From contig JADJVS010000016.1 in the NCBI GenBank assembly GCA_016710465.1, positions 186,001 through 250,000 of the forward strand: a stretch of DNA of 64,000 nt. The letters run 5' to 3'. Under the pieces are notes generated by a model. It saw only the letters and a list, made by a program, of their open reading frames with translations, did no database searches and had not been told where the DNA came from. This document shows positions 28,758 through 37,942 of the stretch, in pieces. This DNA comes from Sulfuritalea sp. (GTDB lineage: Bacteria > Pseudomonadota > Gammaproteobacteria > Burkholderiales > Rhodocyclaceae). Made by a program: the position numbers and the translations under genes. Within the stretch, counting starts at the first letter, position 1. Each line of letters starts with the position of its first letter.

Positions 28758-29996
28758 TCAGTCAATCACGTGGGACACCAGGCCATCGGCCAGCTTGGGC
28801 TCGAACCAGGTTGATTTCGGCGGCATCACCTCGTTGCTGTCGGCCACCGCCATCAACTGGTCCATGCGCGTGGGATGCAGCGCGAAGGCCACCGCCATCT
28901 CGCCCGAGTCGACCCGCTTCTCCAGTTCCGCGAGGCCGCGGATGCCGCCGACGAAGTCGATGCGCTTGTCGCGGCGCAGGTCGGCGATGCGCAGCAGCGG
29001 ACCCAATACGTAGTCCGAAAGCAGGGAGACATCGAGGCTGTCGACCGGATCGGTGGGCACGCGCTCGGGCTTGATCGTCAGTTTGCGCCAGCGCCCGCCG
29101 AGGTACATGCCGAACTCGCCGGGGCGTGCCGGATGGACGCGGCCGGCGCTGTCCTCGACGGCGAAGTCGGCGCCGAGTCGAGCGAGCAGTTCGTCTTGCT
29201 CCAGGCCGTGCAGGTCCCTGACCACGCGGTTGTAATCGAGGATCTTCATCTGGTGGTGCGGATAGATCACGGCGAGGAAATAGTCGGCCGCCTGTTCCTG
29301 CCCCTGGCGGTGCCGCGCCGCCGCGACGCGCGAGGCGGCGGCCGAGCGGTGGTGGCCGTCGGCAATGTAGAGCGCGGGCATGGCGTCGAATGTCCGCGTG
29401 ATCGCATCGGTTTGCGCGGTGTCGCGCAGCACCCAGATCTGGTGGCGGATGCCGTCGGCGGCGGTGACGTCGGCGGCCGGTTCGCCCTGGGCAATCGCGG
29501 CAATCAGCGTGTCGGCAGCGGGCGAGGACGGATAGGCGAGTAGCACCGGGCCGGTCTGGGCGTTGAGCGCCTCAATCTGGCGCACGCGGTCGTCTTCCTT
29601 GTCGGGCCGGGTGAACTCGTGTTTGCGGATGCGGTTGCTGTCGTAGTCGGCAACACGCGCGGCGGCGACCAGGCCGGTCTGCACATGCGCGCCCATGGTC
29701 AGCCGATAGGCGTAGTAGCACGGGCCCTCATCGCGCACCAGCACGCCGGCATCGAGCATCTTCCGCAGGTTCTCGGCGGCTTTGGCGTAGACCTCGGGCG
29801 AGTAGATATCGACCTCGCGCGGCAGGTCGACCTCGGGCTTGGATATGTGCAGGAAGGACCAGGCCTTGCCGGCGCCGGCGCCGTGAACAATCTGGCGCGC
29901 TTCATCGCTGGACAGCACGTCGTAGGGTGGCGCGGCGACTTCGCCGGCGCGGCCGGGGGCGGGGCGCAGGCCGCGGAAGGGGCGGATCAGGCTCAT
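28758..29996 (-). CDS. DUF1015-family protein
   Basis: 412-residue cytoplasmic protein of the DUF1015 family. Conserved landmarks are the N-terminal IRPFRGLRPAPGRAGEVAAP with PPYDVLSSDEAR, the motif YIADGHHRSAAASRVAAARH, FLAVIYPHHQMKILDYNRVV and FVGGIRGLAELEKRVDSGEM. The GHHR motif resembles the catalytic motif of ParB/SerK-type enzymes, so a kinase-like activity on a small metabolite is conceivable but unproven. It ends 17 bases downstream of aroG on the same strand, so aroG and this gene may share a transcript. Confidence 0.88.
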   Translation of the reverse strand: MSLIRPFRGLRPAPGRAGEVAAPPYDVLSSDEARQIVHGAGAGKAWSFLHISKPEVDLPREVDIYSPEVYAKAAENLRKMLDAGVLVRDEGPCYYAYRLTMGAHVQTGLVAAARVADYDSNRIRKHEFTRPDKEDDRVRQIEALNAQTGPVLLAYPSSPAADTLIAAIAQGEPAADVTAADGIRHQIWVLRDTAQTDAITRTFDAMPALYIADGHHRSAAASRVAAARHRQGQEQAADYFLAVIYPHHQMKILDYNRVVRDLHGLEQDELLARLGADFAVEDSAGRVHPARPGEFGMYLGGRWRKLTIKPERVPTDPVDSLDVSLLSDYVLGPLLRIADLRRDKRIDFVGGIRGLAELEKRVDSGEMAVAFALHPTRMDQLMAVADSNEVMPPKSTWFEPKLADGLVSHVID

Positions 29997-30012
29997 GGGC
30001 AGGCTTTCGGGA

Positions 30013-31080
30013 TCAGGCGTTGAGTGCGCGCAACGCGGTGGCGGCGTCGCGGATCATGGTTTCGGTGGTCGACCAGTCGACACAGGCGTCCGTGACGGAA
30101 CAACCGTATTTCAGTTGTGACAGGTCGGCGGGAATCGGCTGGTTGCCGGCTTCGATGAAACTTTCGATCATCAGGCCGACGATCGATCGATGGCCCGCCT
30201 TGCGCTGGGCGATGACCTGATTGACGCAGTCCTGCATCACCAGCGGCTGCAGTTGCGGGTTCTTGTAGCTGTTGGCATGCGAGCAATCGACCACCAGATT
30301 GTTGGCGAGTGTCGCCTTTTTCAGCGCCGCCTCGGCCAGGGCAACGCTGACCGTATCGTAGTTCGGTCGGCCACCGCCGCCGCGCAACACCAGGTGGCCG
30401 TAGCGGTTGCCGGCGGTGCGCACCACGCAGGAGCGGCCCTGCATGTTGATGCCGAGGAAGCTGTGTGGGCTTGCTGCCGAGATGATGGCATTCACCGCCG
30501 CGTCGAGCGAGCCGTCGGTGCCGTTCTTGAAGCCGACCGGGGTCGACAGGCCCGAGGACATCTCGCGGTGGGTCTGCGATTCGGAGGTGCGGGCGCCGAT
30601 CGCGGTCCAGGCGATGAGGTCGCCCAGATACTGCGGCGCAATCGGATCGAGCGCCTCGGTGCCGGCCGGCAGGCCGATTTCATTGACCGCGAGCAGGAAT
30701 TCGCGCGCCTTGTGCAGGCCTTCCTCGATGTGGAAGGAATCGTCCATGCGCGGATCGTTGATGTAGCCCTTCCAGCCGGTCGAGGTGCGCGGCTTTTCGA
30801 AATACACCCGCATCACCAGCAGCAGGCTGTCGGCGACCTCGTCGGCGAGTGCCTTCAGGCGTCGCGCGTAATCGAGGCCGGCCACCGGGTCGTGGATCGA
30901 GCAGGGACCGACGACGACGAACAATCGCGGATCGGCGCCGTCGAGGATGCGCTCCAGGCCGCGCCGTCCGGCCAGCACCGACTCCGCGGCTTTCTCGGAA
31001 AGCGGCAGGCGGGCATGCACTTCCTCCGGCGTGGGCAGGAGGTCGAATGCGTCAATATTGAGGTTTTCGGTTTGTTGCAT
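30013..31080 (-). CDS. aroG: 3-deoxy-7-phosphoheptulonate synthase (DAHP synthase, class I)
   Basis: 355-residue first enzyme of the shikimate pathway, joining PEP and erythrose 4-phosphate. Conserved segments are VVGPCSIHDP (metal-binding Cys), KPRTSTGWKGYINDP, ARTSESQTHREMSSGLSTPV, FKNGTDGS and VVDCSHANS. It is of the AroF/G/H class with an N-terminal regulatory strand; which amino acid inhibits it cannot be told. Its ATG lies three bases after the stop of the upstream vapC gene, so it may be partly transcribed from the toxin-antitoxin promoter. Confidence 0.94.
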   Translation of the reverse strand: MQQTENLNIDAFDLLPTPEEVHARLPLSEKAAESVLAGRRGLERILDGADPRLFVVVGPCSIHDPVAGLDYARRLKALADEVADSLLLVMRVYFEKPRTSTGWKGYINDPRMDDSFHIEEGLHKAREFLLAVNEIGLPAGTEALDPIAPQYLGDLIAWTAIGARTSESQTHREMSSGLSTPVGFKNGTDGSLDAAVNAIISAASPHSFLGINMQGRSCVVRTAGNRYGHLVLRGGGGRPNYDTVSVALAEAALKKATLANNLVVDCSHANSYKNPQLQPLVMQDCVNQVIAQRKAGHRSIVGLMIESFIEAGNQPIPADLSQLKYGCSVTDACVDWSTTETMIRDAATALRALNA

Positions 31081-31083
31081 GAT

Positions 31084-31518
31084 TCAGGCGATCAGGGGGT
31101 TGGCGACGGAAAGTTTGGGAAAGCGGCCGAAGTCGCGGTCGGCCGACCAGAGGGTCTGCACGCCGTGCTGCAGGCACAGCGCGGCAATCCGCGCATCATG
31201 GACCTGGGCACCGGCAAGCTGCGCGACGCTGATCAGCGATCGCAGCTCCGACCAGTGGGATTCGGATTCCGCCAGCAGCATCAGCGAGGGCGATTCGAGC
31301 CAGGCGTCGATCTGGTCGAGCGCGCGCTCGCGCGGGGTCGGCGGCGCATAGATGCGCGGATGGGTGACGATGGCGAAGAACTCGTGCAGGCAGGGCCAGG
31401 GAATCGCCCAGGTGGCACGGTCCTCGGCCAGCCCCGCGACGCAGGCGGCGGCACGCTGGTGGAATGGCGAGTCCTCGCGGTGGGCGTAGACCAGCAGGTT
31501 GGTGTCGACGGCAATCAC
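31084..31518 (-). CDS. vapC: VapC-type PIN-domain toxin
   Basis: 144-residue PIN ribonuclease. Acidic residues lie in MIAVDTNLLVYAHR, the Glu of LHEFFAIVTH, VHDARIAALCLQHG and SADRDFGRF, matching the four-acid PIN site. VapC toxins cleave tRNA or rRNA and are neutralised by the co-encoded VapB. Its ATG overlaps the antitoxin stop by four bases (31515-31518), the usual vapBC arrangement. It lies directly upstream of aroG in the same direction. Confidence 0.9.
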   Translation of the reverse strand: MIAVDTNLLVYAHREDSPFHQRAAACVAGLAEDRATWAIPWPCLHEFFAIVTHPRIYAPPTPRERALDQIDAWLESPSLMLLAESESHWSELRSLISVAQLAGAQVHDARIAALCLQHGVQTLWSADRDFGRFPKLSVANPLIA

Positions 31519-31760
31519 CCGCCATGGTCCTCGTAGGCCATCTCGCGCAGGCGATCCCAGCCGGCGCCGGCGACCGTCGGCTGCAGGCCCTTGCCCTTGA
31601 AGCTGGCCTGGCGCAAGCGAAAACCGTCGGGTCGGCGGTTCTCCGCCACCACCTTGCGCAGGCCTTCCTCGACCAGCGCGCGCAGGGTCGTGCCCTGGCG
31701 GGTTGCCAGCTTGCGGGCCTGGTTCAGGAGGGGGACGGAAATCTCTATGGTGGTCTTCAT
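31515..31760 (-). CDS. vapB: VapB-type antitoxin (ribbon-helix-helix)
   Basis: Short antitoxin of about 81 residues beginning MKTTIEISVPLLNQARKLAT, a ribbon-helix-helix DNA-binding N-terminus, followed by RALVEEGLRKVV and a tail (WDRLREMAYEDHGG) that would bind the toxin. An ATG at 31772 (adding MGTH) is also possible; I prefer 31760 since the family begins at MKTT. A 16-bp perfect palindrome overlaps the start and is the likely autoregulatory operator. Confidence 0.85.
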   Translation of the reverse strand: MKTTIEISVPLLNQARKLATRQGTTLRALVEEGLRKVVAENRRPDGFRLRQASFKGKGLQPTVAGAGWDRLREMAYEDHGG

Positions 31761-31774
31761 ATGGGTACCCATAT
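31759..31774. promoter_or_regulatory. 16-bp palindrome at the vapB start, probable VapB operator
   Basis: ATATGGGTACCCATAT is a perfect palindrome covering the start codon of vapB. VapB antitoxins usually bind such sites to repress their own operon. The role is inferred from position. Confidence 0.6.
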
Positions 31775-31954
31775 CATGATAGCCATACCGCCATATTACT
31801 AGCCTGCAAAAATGCCGTCAATGCGCCGGCTTGCGCCGTCTGGCGGGCCACAGCCGGAATCCCGGGCCTTGGCTTCAGGGTCATGGCCGGATGCCTGAAA
31901 GCTTGACCTGGGAGCGGGTGCTGCGCAACATGCGCGGAATGACGCCGTGCCGGA

Positions 31955-31984
31955 TTGAAATTGATTCGGCTTCCGTGCGTTAAT
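31955..31984 (+). promoter_or_regulatory. Weak candidate promoter for the panP-like gene
   Basis: TTGAAA (31955-31960), an 18-base spacer, GTTAAT (31979-31984), about 67 bases before the ATG. The rest of the gap 31775-32050 holds nothing I can identify. Confidence 0.3.
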
Positions 31985-32050
31985 CGCGTTTCCCGCGAGA
32001 GGCGGTTTTCGTGGATCATCCTCCCTTGCACAATCGGCGGTCGCAAACCC

Positions 32051-33709
32051 ATGCCAAGAACAAGAGAACCTGCCCAGGCCAACCTGGAAAGCCTTTACCG
32101 GATATTCACGATTCCGGAAGCGCCCGACTCGACGCTGGGCCGCATCGACCAGGCCATTTCAGACAACCTGGCCGGATTCTTGCAGGAACACATCGTCGCG
32201 GTGGAGCGCGACCTGGTCGAGATCGAGCGGGACTTCTCCCAGTCGCGGATACCCGAAGAGCCGATGTACGTTTCACACTACACGGACTTCCTCAAGGAGA
32301 AGCTCGTCTCGCAATCGGTTCACACGGCTTCACCGGGCTTTGTTGGGCACATGACCTCGGCTTTGCCCTATTTCATGCTGCCGCTGTCGCGCATCCTTAC
32401 CGCGCTCAACCAGAACCTGGTCAAGGTCGAAACCTCCCGCGCCTTCACGCCGATGGAGCGGCAGGTGCTGGGCATGCTCCACCACCTGATCTACAAGCGC
32501 GAAGGTGCTTTCTACGACCAGTGGCTGCAGAACAGCCGCCACGCGCTGGGCGCCTTTTGCTCCGGCGGCACCGTCGCCAACCTCACGGCCCTTTGGGCCG
32601 CGCGCAACCGGCTGTGCGGGCCGGCGGATGGCTTTCGAGGAATCGCCCAGGAAGGCCTGCCCAGGGCCCTGCAGCACCTGGACTGCAAGGGGCTTGCGGT
32701 GCTGGTGTCGCGCCGCGGGCACTACTCGCTGGGCAAGGCCGCCGACGTGCTGGGCATCGGCCGCGACAACCTGGTGGCGGTGGATACCGACGAACGCAAC
32801 CGCATCGACATGGCATCACTGCGCGAGCAGTGTGCCCGCCTGCGCGGAGAGGGCATCCGGCCGCTCGCCCTGATCGGGGTCGCCGGCACCACCGAAACCG
32901 GAAACATCGACCCGCTGGACGCGCTGGCCGCCCTGGCCCAGGAGCTGGGCTGCCATTTCCACGTCGATGCCGCCTGGGGTGGCGCGACCCTGCTCTCCAA
33001 CAATTACAGGAGGCTGCTCAAGGGCATCGAAAGGGCTGACTCGGTGACCATCGACGCGCACAAGCAGATGTACGTCCCCATGGGGGCCGGCATGGTGCTG
33101 TTCAAGGATCCCACCGCACTGGCGGCAATCGAGCATCACGCCGCCTACATCCTGCGCGAAGGCTCAAGGGACCTGGGCAGCCACACCCTCGAAGGCTCGC
33201 GACCGGGCATGGCCATGCTGGTGCATGCCGGGCTTTCCATCATCGGGCGCAAGGGCTATGAAATCCTCATCGACCGGGGCATCGAGCGCGCCCGGCGCTT
33301 CGCCCAGATGATCGCGGCCCATTCCGACTTCGAACTCGTCACCGAGCCCGAGCTCAACATCCTGACCTACCGCTACAACCCGGCCTGGGTGCAGCGGGAA
33401 CTGGTCGCAGCCACGGCGGAAAAGGCCGCGCGCATCAACGAGGTGCTGGACAAGGTGACCGAAACCATGCAGAAGCGGCAGCGCGAAAACGGCCGGACCT
33501 TCGTTTCCCGCACCCGCCTGGCGCCCGGCCGTTATCGCGGCGACAGGATTACCGTGTTTCGCGTCGTCCTTGCCAACCCGCTGACGACCGACGGAATCCT
33601 GTCATCGGTCATCGATGAACAGTGCGAAATGGCCGGGCAGGAAGAGAACCGGGTCCTGCTCGATCAGATCCAGGCGCTCTGCGCGCAAAGCGTCCGCCTG
33701 TCTGCCTGA
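32051..33709 (+). CDS. PLP-dependent aspartate/glutamate decarboxylase (PanP-like)
   Basis: 552-residue group II decarboxylase. The PLP lysine is in SVTIDAHKQMYVPMGAGMV, the cofactor Asp and neighbours in CHFHVDAAWGGATL, and conserved parts are GAFCSGGTVANLTALWAARN and GVAGTTETGNIDPL. Overall it resembles the putative PLP-dependent aspartate 1-decarboxylase family (PanP), which can supply beta-alanine for pantothenate in bacteria lacking PanD; glutamate or diaminobutyrate decarboxylase activity cannot be excluded. The ATG at 32051 is the first in frame; upstream codons to 31955 are also open. It stands alone, with no pan genes nearby. Confidence 0.83.
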   Translation: MPRTREPAQANLESLYRIFTIPEAPDSTLGRIDQAISDNLAGFLQEHIVAVERDLVEIERDFSQSRIPEEPMYVSHYTDFLKEKLVSQSVHTASPGFVGHMTSALPYFMLPLSRILTALNQNLVKVETSRAFTPMERQVLGMLHHLIYKREGAFYDQWLQNSRHALGAFCSGGTVANLTALWAARNRLCGPADGFRGIAQEGLPRALQHLDCKGLAVLVSRRGHYSLGKAADVLGIGRDNLVAVDTDERNRIDMASLREQCARLRGEGIRPLALIGVAGTTETGNIDPLDALAALAQELGCHFHVDAAWGGATLLSNNYRRLLKGIERADSVTIDAHKQMYVPMGAGMVLFKDPTALAAIEHHAAYILREGSRDLGSHTLEGSRPGMAMLVHAGLSIIGRKGYEILIDRGIERARRFAQMIAAHSDFELVTEPELNILTYRYNPAWVQRELVAATAEKAARINEVLDKVTETMQKRQRENGRTFVSRTRLAPGRYRGDRITVFRVVLANPLTTDGILSSVIDEQCEMAGQEENRVLLDQIQALCAQSVRLSA

Positions 33710-33740
33710 GCCGGACGGCCGGGACGGGCCGCAGCCGGCG

Positions 33741-34136
33741 TCACGCTTTCGGCCGGTGCAGCGCGCATAACTTGTTGCCGTCCGGATCGCGCACATAAGC
33801 CAGGTACATCGCGCCCATCTTGCCCTCGCGCAGGCCGGGCGGCTGTTCAATCGAGGTGCCGCCATGCGCCACGGCGGTGTCATGAAACGCGCTTACCTGC
33901 TCGGGCGAACTGCACTTGAAGCCGATGGTGCCGCCATTGGCGGCACAGGCCGCTTCGCCGTTGATCGGCTCGCTGACGCAGAAGGTGCTTCCATCGTGCC
34001 GATAGAACAGGCGCTGGTGACCGGTGCCAGCCGTGTTGCGCAGCGGTTCGCCGGCGCCAAGCACGGCAAGCACTGCATCATAGAAGCGTTTGGAGCGTTC
34101 GATGTCGTTCGATCCGACCATCACGTGACTGAACAT
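33741..34136 (-). CDS. VOC-family (glyoxalase/bleomycin-resistance-like) protein
   Basis: 131-residue vicinal-oxygen-chelate fold protein: MFSHVMVGSNDIERSKRFYD at the N-terminus, PLRNTAGTGHQRLFYR in the middle and YLAYVRDPDGNKLCALHRP at the end. Members bind a metal with His/Glu residues; the specific reaction is unknown. The ATG at 34136 is preceded by GGGAGGA five bases upstream. It converges with the decarboxylase gene across a 31-base GC-rich gap. Confidence 0.87.
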   Translation of the reverse strand: MFSHVMVGSNDIERSKRFYDAVLAVLGAGEPLRNTAGTGHQRLFYRHDGSTFCVSEPINGEAACAANGGTIGFKCSSPEQVSAFHDTAVAHGGTSIEQPPGLREGKMGAMYLAYVRDPDGNKLCALHRPKA

Positions 34137-34186
34137 GCGTATCCTCCCGGGTTGATTGGCGGAGTGCCAGCCTCCTGAGTGTACCC

Positions 34187-34210
34187 GTCGCCGTAGCGCC
34201 AGCGCCGTCC
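34187..34210 (-). repeat. Dispersed repeat, diverged copy
   Basis: On the minus strand GGACGGCGCTGG, CGCTA, CGGCGAC. It shares 19 identical bases with the copy at 19551-19569 but has lost the AGTC start. It lies between the VOC gene and the mfd 3' end, which are both on the minus strand. Confidence 0.6.
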
Positions 34211-34256
34211 GCAAGGGATACCGTCTCCGGCTTTGCCGCAGACATAACTATTCACA

Positions 34257-37200
34257 TCACGGCTTGAGACGGCGGAAGAGGTCCTGCACGGCTGCCACGC
34301 GCTGGTCGAGCGCGGCGGTCGGTTTCTGCCAGGTCAGCTTGTCGGGGCCGGCAAGCTTGAAGCTGCGGTCGGACTGGATCAGAAGGATGATGTCGGCCGG
34401 GTCGAGCGGCGGGTTCTTGACGAATTGCACTTGTATCGCCTGCGGCCCGGCATCCAGCTTGGCCAGCCCCAGGGCGCGGCCGGCCAGGCGCAGGCGATGG
34501 GTCTCGACCAGGGCCAGGGTCTGCGCCGGCATCTCGCCGTAGCGGTCGATCAGTTCCTCCTGCATCGCGCGCAAGTCGTCCTCGCTGTCGCAGTTGGCGA
34601 GGCGCTTGTAGAGTGTCAGGCGCTCATGCACGTCAGGGCAGTAGTCATTGGTCAGCAGCGCCGGAACGCGCAGGTTGATCTCCGAGGTGACGGCCAGCGG
34701 CTGGGTCAGGTCGGGAATCTTCTCGCCGGCCTTCAGCGCGCGCACCGCGGCATTCAGCATGTTGGTGTACATGGCGAAGCCGACTTCGTGGATCTCGCCG
34801 CTTTGCGATTCGCCCAGCACTTCGCCGGCGCCGCGGATTTCCAGGTCGTGCATGGCAAGGAAAAAGCCGGAGCCGAGCTCCTCCATGGCCTGGATGGCCT
34901 CCAGCCGCCGCTTGGCCTGGGCGGTCGGCTTGGCGTCTTCGTGGGTCAAGAGATACGCGTAGGCCTGGTGGTGGCTGCGGCCGACGCGGCCGCGCAACTG
35001 GTGCAATTGCGCGAGGCCGAACTTGTCGGCGCGGTTGATGACGATGGTGTTGGCGTGCGGGTTGTCGATGCCGGTCTCGATGATGGTCGAGCACAGCAGC
35101 AGGTTGTGCTTCTGCTGGGTGAATTCGCGCATCACGCGCTCCAGCTCGCGCTCGGGCAACTGGCCGTGGCCGACGACGATGCGCGCCTCGGGCAGCAGGG
35201 CTTCGAGGCGTTCCTTCATGTTGGCGATGGTGTCGACCTCGTTGTGCAGGAAGTACACCTGGCCGCCGCGCTTGAATTCGCGCAGGCAGGCCTCGCGCAC
35301 CTGGCCGTTCGACCATTGGGTGACGAAGGTCTTGATCGCCAGGCGTTTTTGCGGCGGCGTGGCGATCACCGAAAAATCGCGCAGGCCTTCGAGCGACAGG
35401 CCCAGAGTGCGCGGGATCGGCGTAGCCGTCAGGGTCAGCACGTCGACCTGCGCGCGCAAGGCCTTCAGCGCTTCCTTCTGGCGCACGCCGAAGCGGTGTT
35501 CCTCGTCGATGATGATGAGGCCGAGGCGCTCGAATTTCACGTCCTGCTGCAGCAGGCGATGGGTGCCGATGAGGATGTCGATCTTGCCCTGGCCCAATAG
35601 CGCCACGGCCTCGTCCTGTTCCTTCGCCGACTTGAAGCGCGAGATCTCGGCCACTTTCACCGGCCAGTTGGCGAAGCGGTCGCTGAAGTTCTGGTAATGC
35701 TGCTCGGCCAGCAGCGTGGTCGGGCAGAGGATGGCGACCTGCTTGCCGTCGGCCACGGCGACGAAGGCGGCGCGCATCGCCACCTCGGTCTTGCCGAAGC
35801 CGACATCGCCGCAGACCAGGCGATCCATCGGCTTGCCGGATTTCATGTCCTCGATCACGGCATTGATCGCCGTCTGCTGGTCGGGCGTTTCCTCGAAGCC
35901 GAAACCGTCGGCGAAGGCTTCCAGGTCGTGCGGCTTGAACTCGAACTTGTGGCCTTTGCGCAGCGCACGCTGCGCGTAGAGGTGCAGCAGTTCGGCGGCG
36001 GTGTCGTGCACCTGTTCGGCGGCCTTCTTTTTCGCCTTCTCCCACTGGCCCGAGCCCAGCGTGTGCAACTGGACGGATTCGGGATCGGCGCCGCTGTAGC
36101 GCGAGATCACCTGCAATTGCGCCACCGGCACGTAGAGCTTGGCGCCGTTGGCATATTCGAGGTGCAGCAGCTCGGTGGCGCCGTCGCCGAAATCCATGTG
36201 CGCCAGGCCGAGGTAGCGGCCGATGCCGTGGTTCTCGTGTACCACCGGGTCACCGATTTTCAGCTCGGAAAGATCGCGCAGCCAGCCGTCGAGGTTGGCG
36301 CGGCGCGCATCGGAGCGCCTTCCGCGTGGGCGCGCGGTGGCGGCGTAGAGCTCGTTTTCGGTGATGACGGCAAGGTCATCGAGGACGAAGCCACCCGACA
36401 GCGGCCCGACGCCGAGCATGAAGCGCTCCGGCGCGGCGAGGAAGCCGGCGAAGTCCTCGCTGGCGGCTGGCAGCATGCCGTACTCGGCGAGGAAGTCGGC
36501 CAGCGTCTGGCGACGGCCCGGCGATTCGGCCAGCAGCAGCACACGCCCGGCGAAGCGGCCGAGAAAGCCGCGCAGCAGGGCCAGCGGATCGTCGGCCTTG
36601 CGATCGACGGCCAGCGGCGGCAGGTCTTCCGGAGCAGTCGCCGTTACCTGCCCGCGAAGCGGAATCCCAGGTACGCAGAGCGCGTCAGCGCCGACTTTCG
36701 CTTTCAGCAGATACTGCGGCAGGGCCTTCGCGGCGATGAAGAATTCCTCGTCGCGCAGGAACAGGTCGGCGGGCGGCAGCACCGGCCGCGAGCGGTCGCC
36801 GCCGAGCATCTTGTAGCGGCCTTGCAGGTCGGCCCAGAACTCGGCGATCGCGCCGGGCACGTCGCCATGCAGCAGCAGCGCGGCATCGGCCGGCAGGTAG
36901 TCGAACAGCGTTGCCGTCGCGTCGAAGAACAGCGGCAGGAAGTACTCGATGCCGGCCGGCAGGATGCCGTTCGAGACATCCTTGTAGAGGCCGATGCGCG
37001 AGGCGTCGCCCTCGAAGCTTTCGCGGAAGCGCTGGCGGAACATCGTGCGCCCGGCCTCACCGGTGGGGAACTCGCGCGCCGGCAGCAGGCGGATTTCGGG
37101 TACCGGGTACAGGGTGCGCTGGCTATCGACGTCGAAGCTGCGGATGGTCTCGATCTCGTCGTCGAAGAGTTCGATGCGGTAGGGCAGTTGCGTGCCCATC

Positions 37201-37718
37201 GGGAACAGGTCGATCAGGCCGCCGCGCACGCTGTATTCGCCGGCGGCAACCACCTGGGTCACGTGCTGGTAGCCGGCCAGGGTCAACTGGCTGCGCAGTG
37301 CATCGAGCCCGAGGCGCTCGCCCTTTTTCATGAAGAAGGTATGGCCGAGCAGGAAGGCGGGCGGCGCCAGACGCGTGACGGCCGTCGCGGCGGCGACGAT
37401 CAGCAGCTCGCATTCCTGGCGCGAGACGGCGTGCAGGGTGGCGAGGCGCTCCGAGACCAGGTCCTGGTGCGGCGAGAAGGCGTCGTAGGGCAGGGTCTCC
37501 CAATCCGGCAGCAGGTGGGTACGCAGTTCCGGCGCGAACCAGGCGATTTCCTCGGCGAGGCGCTGTGCCTCCAGCGGGCTGGCGCTGACCGCCACCAGCA
37601 ATCGGCCGCGATGGGCGAGCCGGGACAGCGCCAGGGCGTCGGCGGAGGGCGGATACGGCGGCAGGTCGAGGCGTTGGCCGGGCTTGGGCAAGCCGGGCAG
37701 CGACAGCAGGGACTTCAT
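34257..37718 (-). CDS. mfd: Transcription-repair coupling factor Mfd
   Basis: 1153-residue translocase that removes stalled RNA polymerase and recruits UvrA. Order: UvrB-like N-terminal domain (KPGQRLDLPPYPPSADALAL onward, LPYRIELFDDEIETIRSFD), variable region, RNA-polymerase-interacting domain (IGDPVVHENHGIGRYLG), helicase with Walker A VCGDVGFGKTEVAMRAAFVA, DEEH box LIIIDEEHRFGVRQKEALK, helicase C-terminal QLHQLRGRVGRSHHQAYAYL, and the Mfd C-terminal domain. The stretch KVGADALCVPGIPLRGQ, about residue 340-360, is encoded by the long form of the dispersed repeat. A TATAAT -10 lies upstream on the minus strand. Confidence 0.95.
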   Translation of the reverse strand: MKSLLSLPGLPKPGQRLDLPPYPPSADALALSRLAHRGRLLVAVSASPLEAQRLAEEIAWFAPELRTHLLPDWETLPYDAFSPHQDLVSERLATLHAVSRQECELLIVAAATAVTRLAPPAFLLGHTFFMKKGERLGLDALRSQLTLAGYQHVTQVVAAGEYSVRGGLIDLFPMGTQLPYRIELFDDEIETIRSFDVDSQRTLYPVPEIRLLPAREFPTGEAGRTMFRQRFRESFEGDASRIGLYKDVSNGILPAGIEYFLPLFFDATATLFDYLPADAALLLHGDVPGAIAEFWADLQGRYKMLGGDRSRPVLPPADLFLRDEEFFIAAKALPQYLLKAKVGADALCVPGIPLRGQVTATAPEDLPPLAVDRKADDPLALLRGFLGRFAGRVLLLAESPGRRQTLADFLAEYGMLPAASEDFAGFLAAPERFMLGVGPLSGGFVLDDLAVITENELYAATARPRGRRSDARRANLDGWLRDLSELKIGDPVVHENHGIGRYLGLAHMDFGDGATELLHLEYANGAKLYVPVAQLQVISRYSGADPESVQLHTLGSGQWEKAKKKAAEQVHDTAAELLHLYAQRALRKGHKFEFKPHDLEAFADGFGFEETPDQQTAINAVIEDMKSGKPMDRLVCGDVGFGKTEVAMRAAFVAVADGKQVAILCPTTLLAEQHYQNFSDRFANWPVKVAEISRFKSAKEQDEAVALLGQGKIDILIGTHRLLQQDVKFERLGLIIIDEEHRFGVRQKEALKALRAQVDVLTLTATPIPRTLGLSLEGLRDFSVIATPPQKRLAIKTFVTQWSNGQVREACLREFKRGGQVYFLHNEVDTIANMKERLEALLPEARIVVGHGQLPERELERVMREFTQQKHNLLLCSTIIETGIDNPHANTIVINRADKFGLAQLHQLRGRVGRSHHQAYAYLLTHEDAKPTAQAKRRLEAIQAMEELGSGFFLAMHDLEIRGAGEVLGESQSGEIHEVGFAMYTNMLNAAVRALKAGEKIPDLTQPLAVTSEINLRVPALLTNDYCPDVHERLTLYKRLANCDSEDDLRAMQEELIDRYGEMPAQTLALVETHRLRLAGRALGLAKLDAGPQAIQVQFVKNPPLDPADIILLIQSDRSFKLAGPDKLTWQKPTAALDQRVAAVQDLFRRLKP
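36639..36698 (-). repeat. Long (about 60 bp) repeat form, in frame inside mfd
   Basis: On the minus strand it begins AAAGTCGGCGCTG and continues CGCTCTGCGTACCTGG, ATTCCGCTTCGCGGG. It aligns along its length with 45307-45365 in the MEMO-AMMECR1 gene. Here it is read as KVGADALCVPGIPLRGQVTA. Confidence 0.75.
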
Positions 37719-37744
37719 CGGAAAATCGGGCGCTGGGGGCGCGA

Positions 37745-37750
37745 ATTATA
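37745..37750 (-). promoter_or_regulatory. TATAAT -10 element of mfd
   Basis: A perfect -10 hexamer on the minus strand, 26 bases upstream of the mfd ATG. The -35 position at 17 bases falls inside the dispersed repeat copy (GCTGGC) and is weak. Confidence 0.45.
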
Positions 37751-37756
37751 CGGGGC

Positions 37757-37782
37757 GGCGCCGTGTTGCCAGCGCCGACTCT
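37757..37782 (-). repeat. Dispersed repeat upstream of mfd
   Basis: AGAGTCGGCGCTGG, CAACA, CGGCGCC on the minus strand, a full consensus copy. It sits just upstream of the mfd -10 element, between the divergent mfd and kdpD-like genes. Confidence 0.8.
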
Positions 37783-37942
37783 GTTTGATCTTCGCCGGGA
37801 ATCCGCTGCCGGACGCGGTCTTGCGGTTCTCGCGGGCGGCGGCGCAAGCTTGCCGACTGCCGCCAGACCCGGCGGCCTGCATGGGTGGCGCTGGCGTTGG
37901 GCATTTACGCCCTTTTTATATCGCCGGGCGTAGCATCGATTC

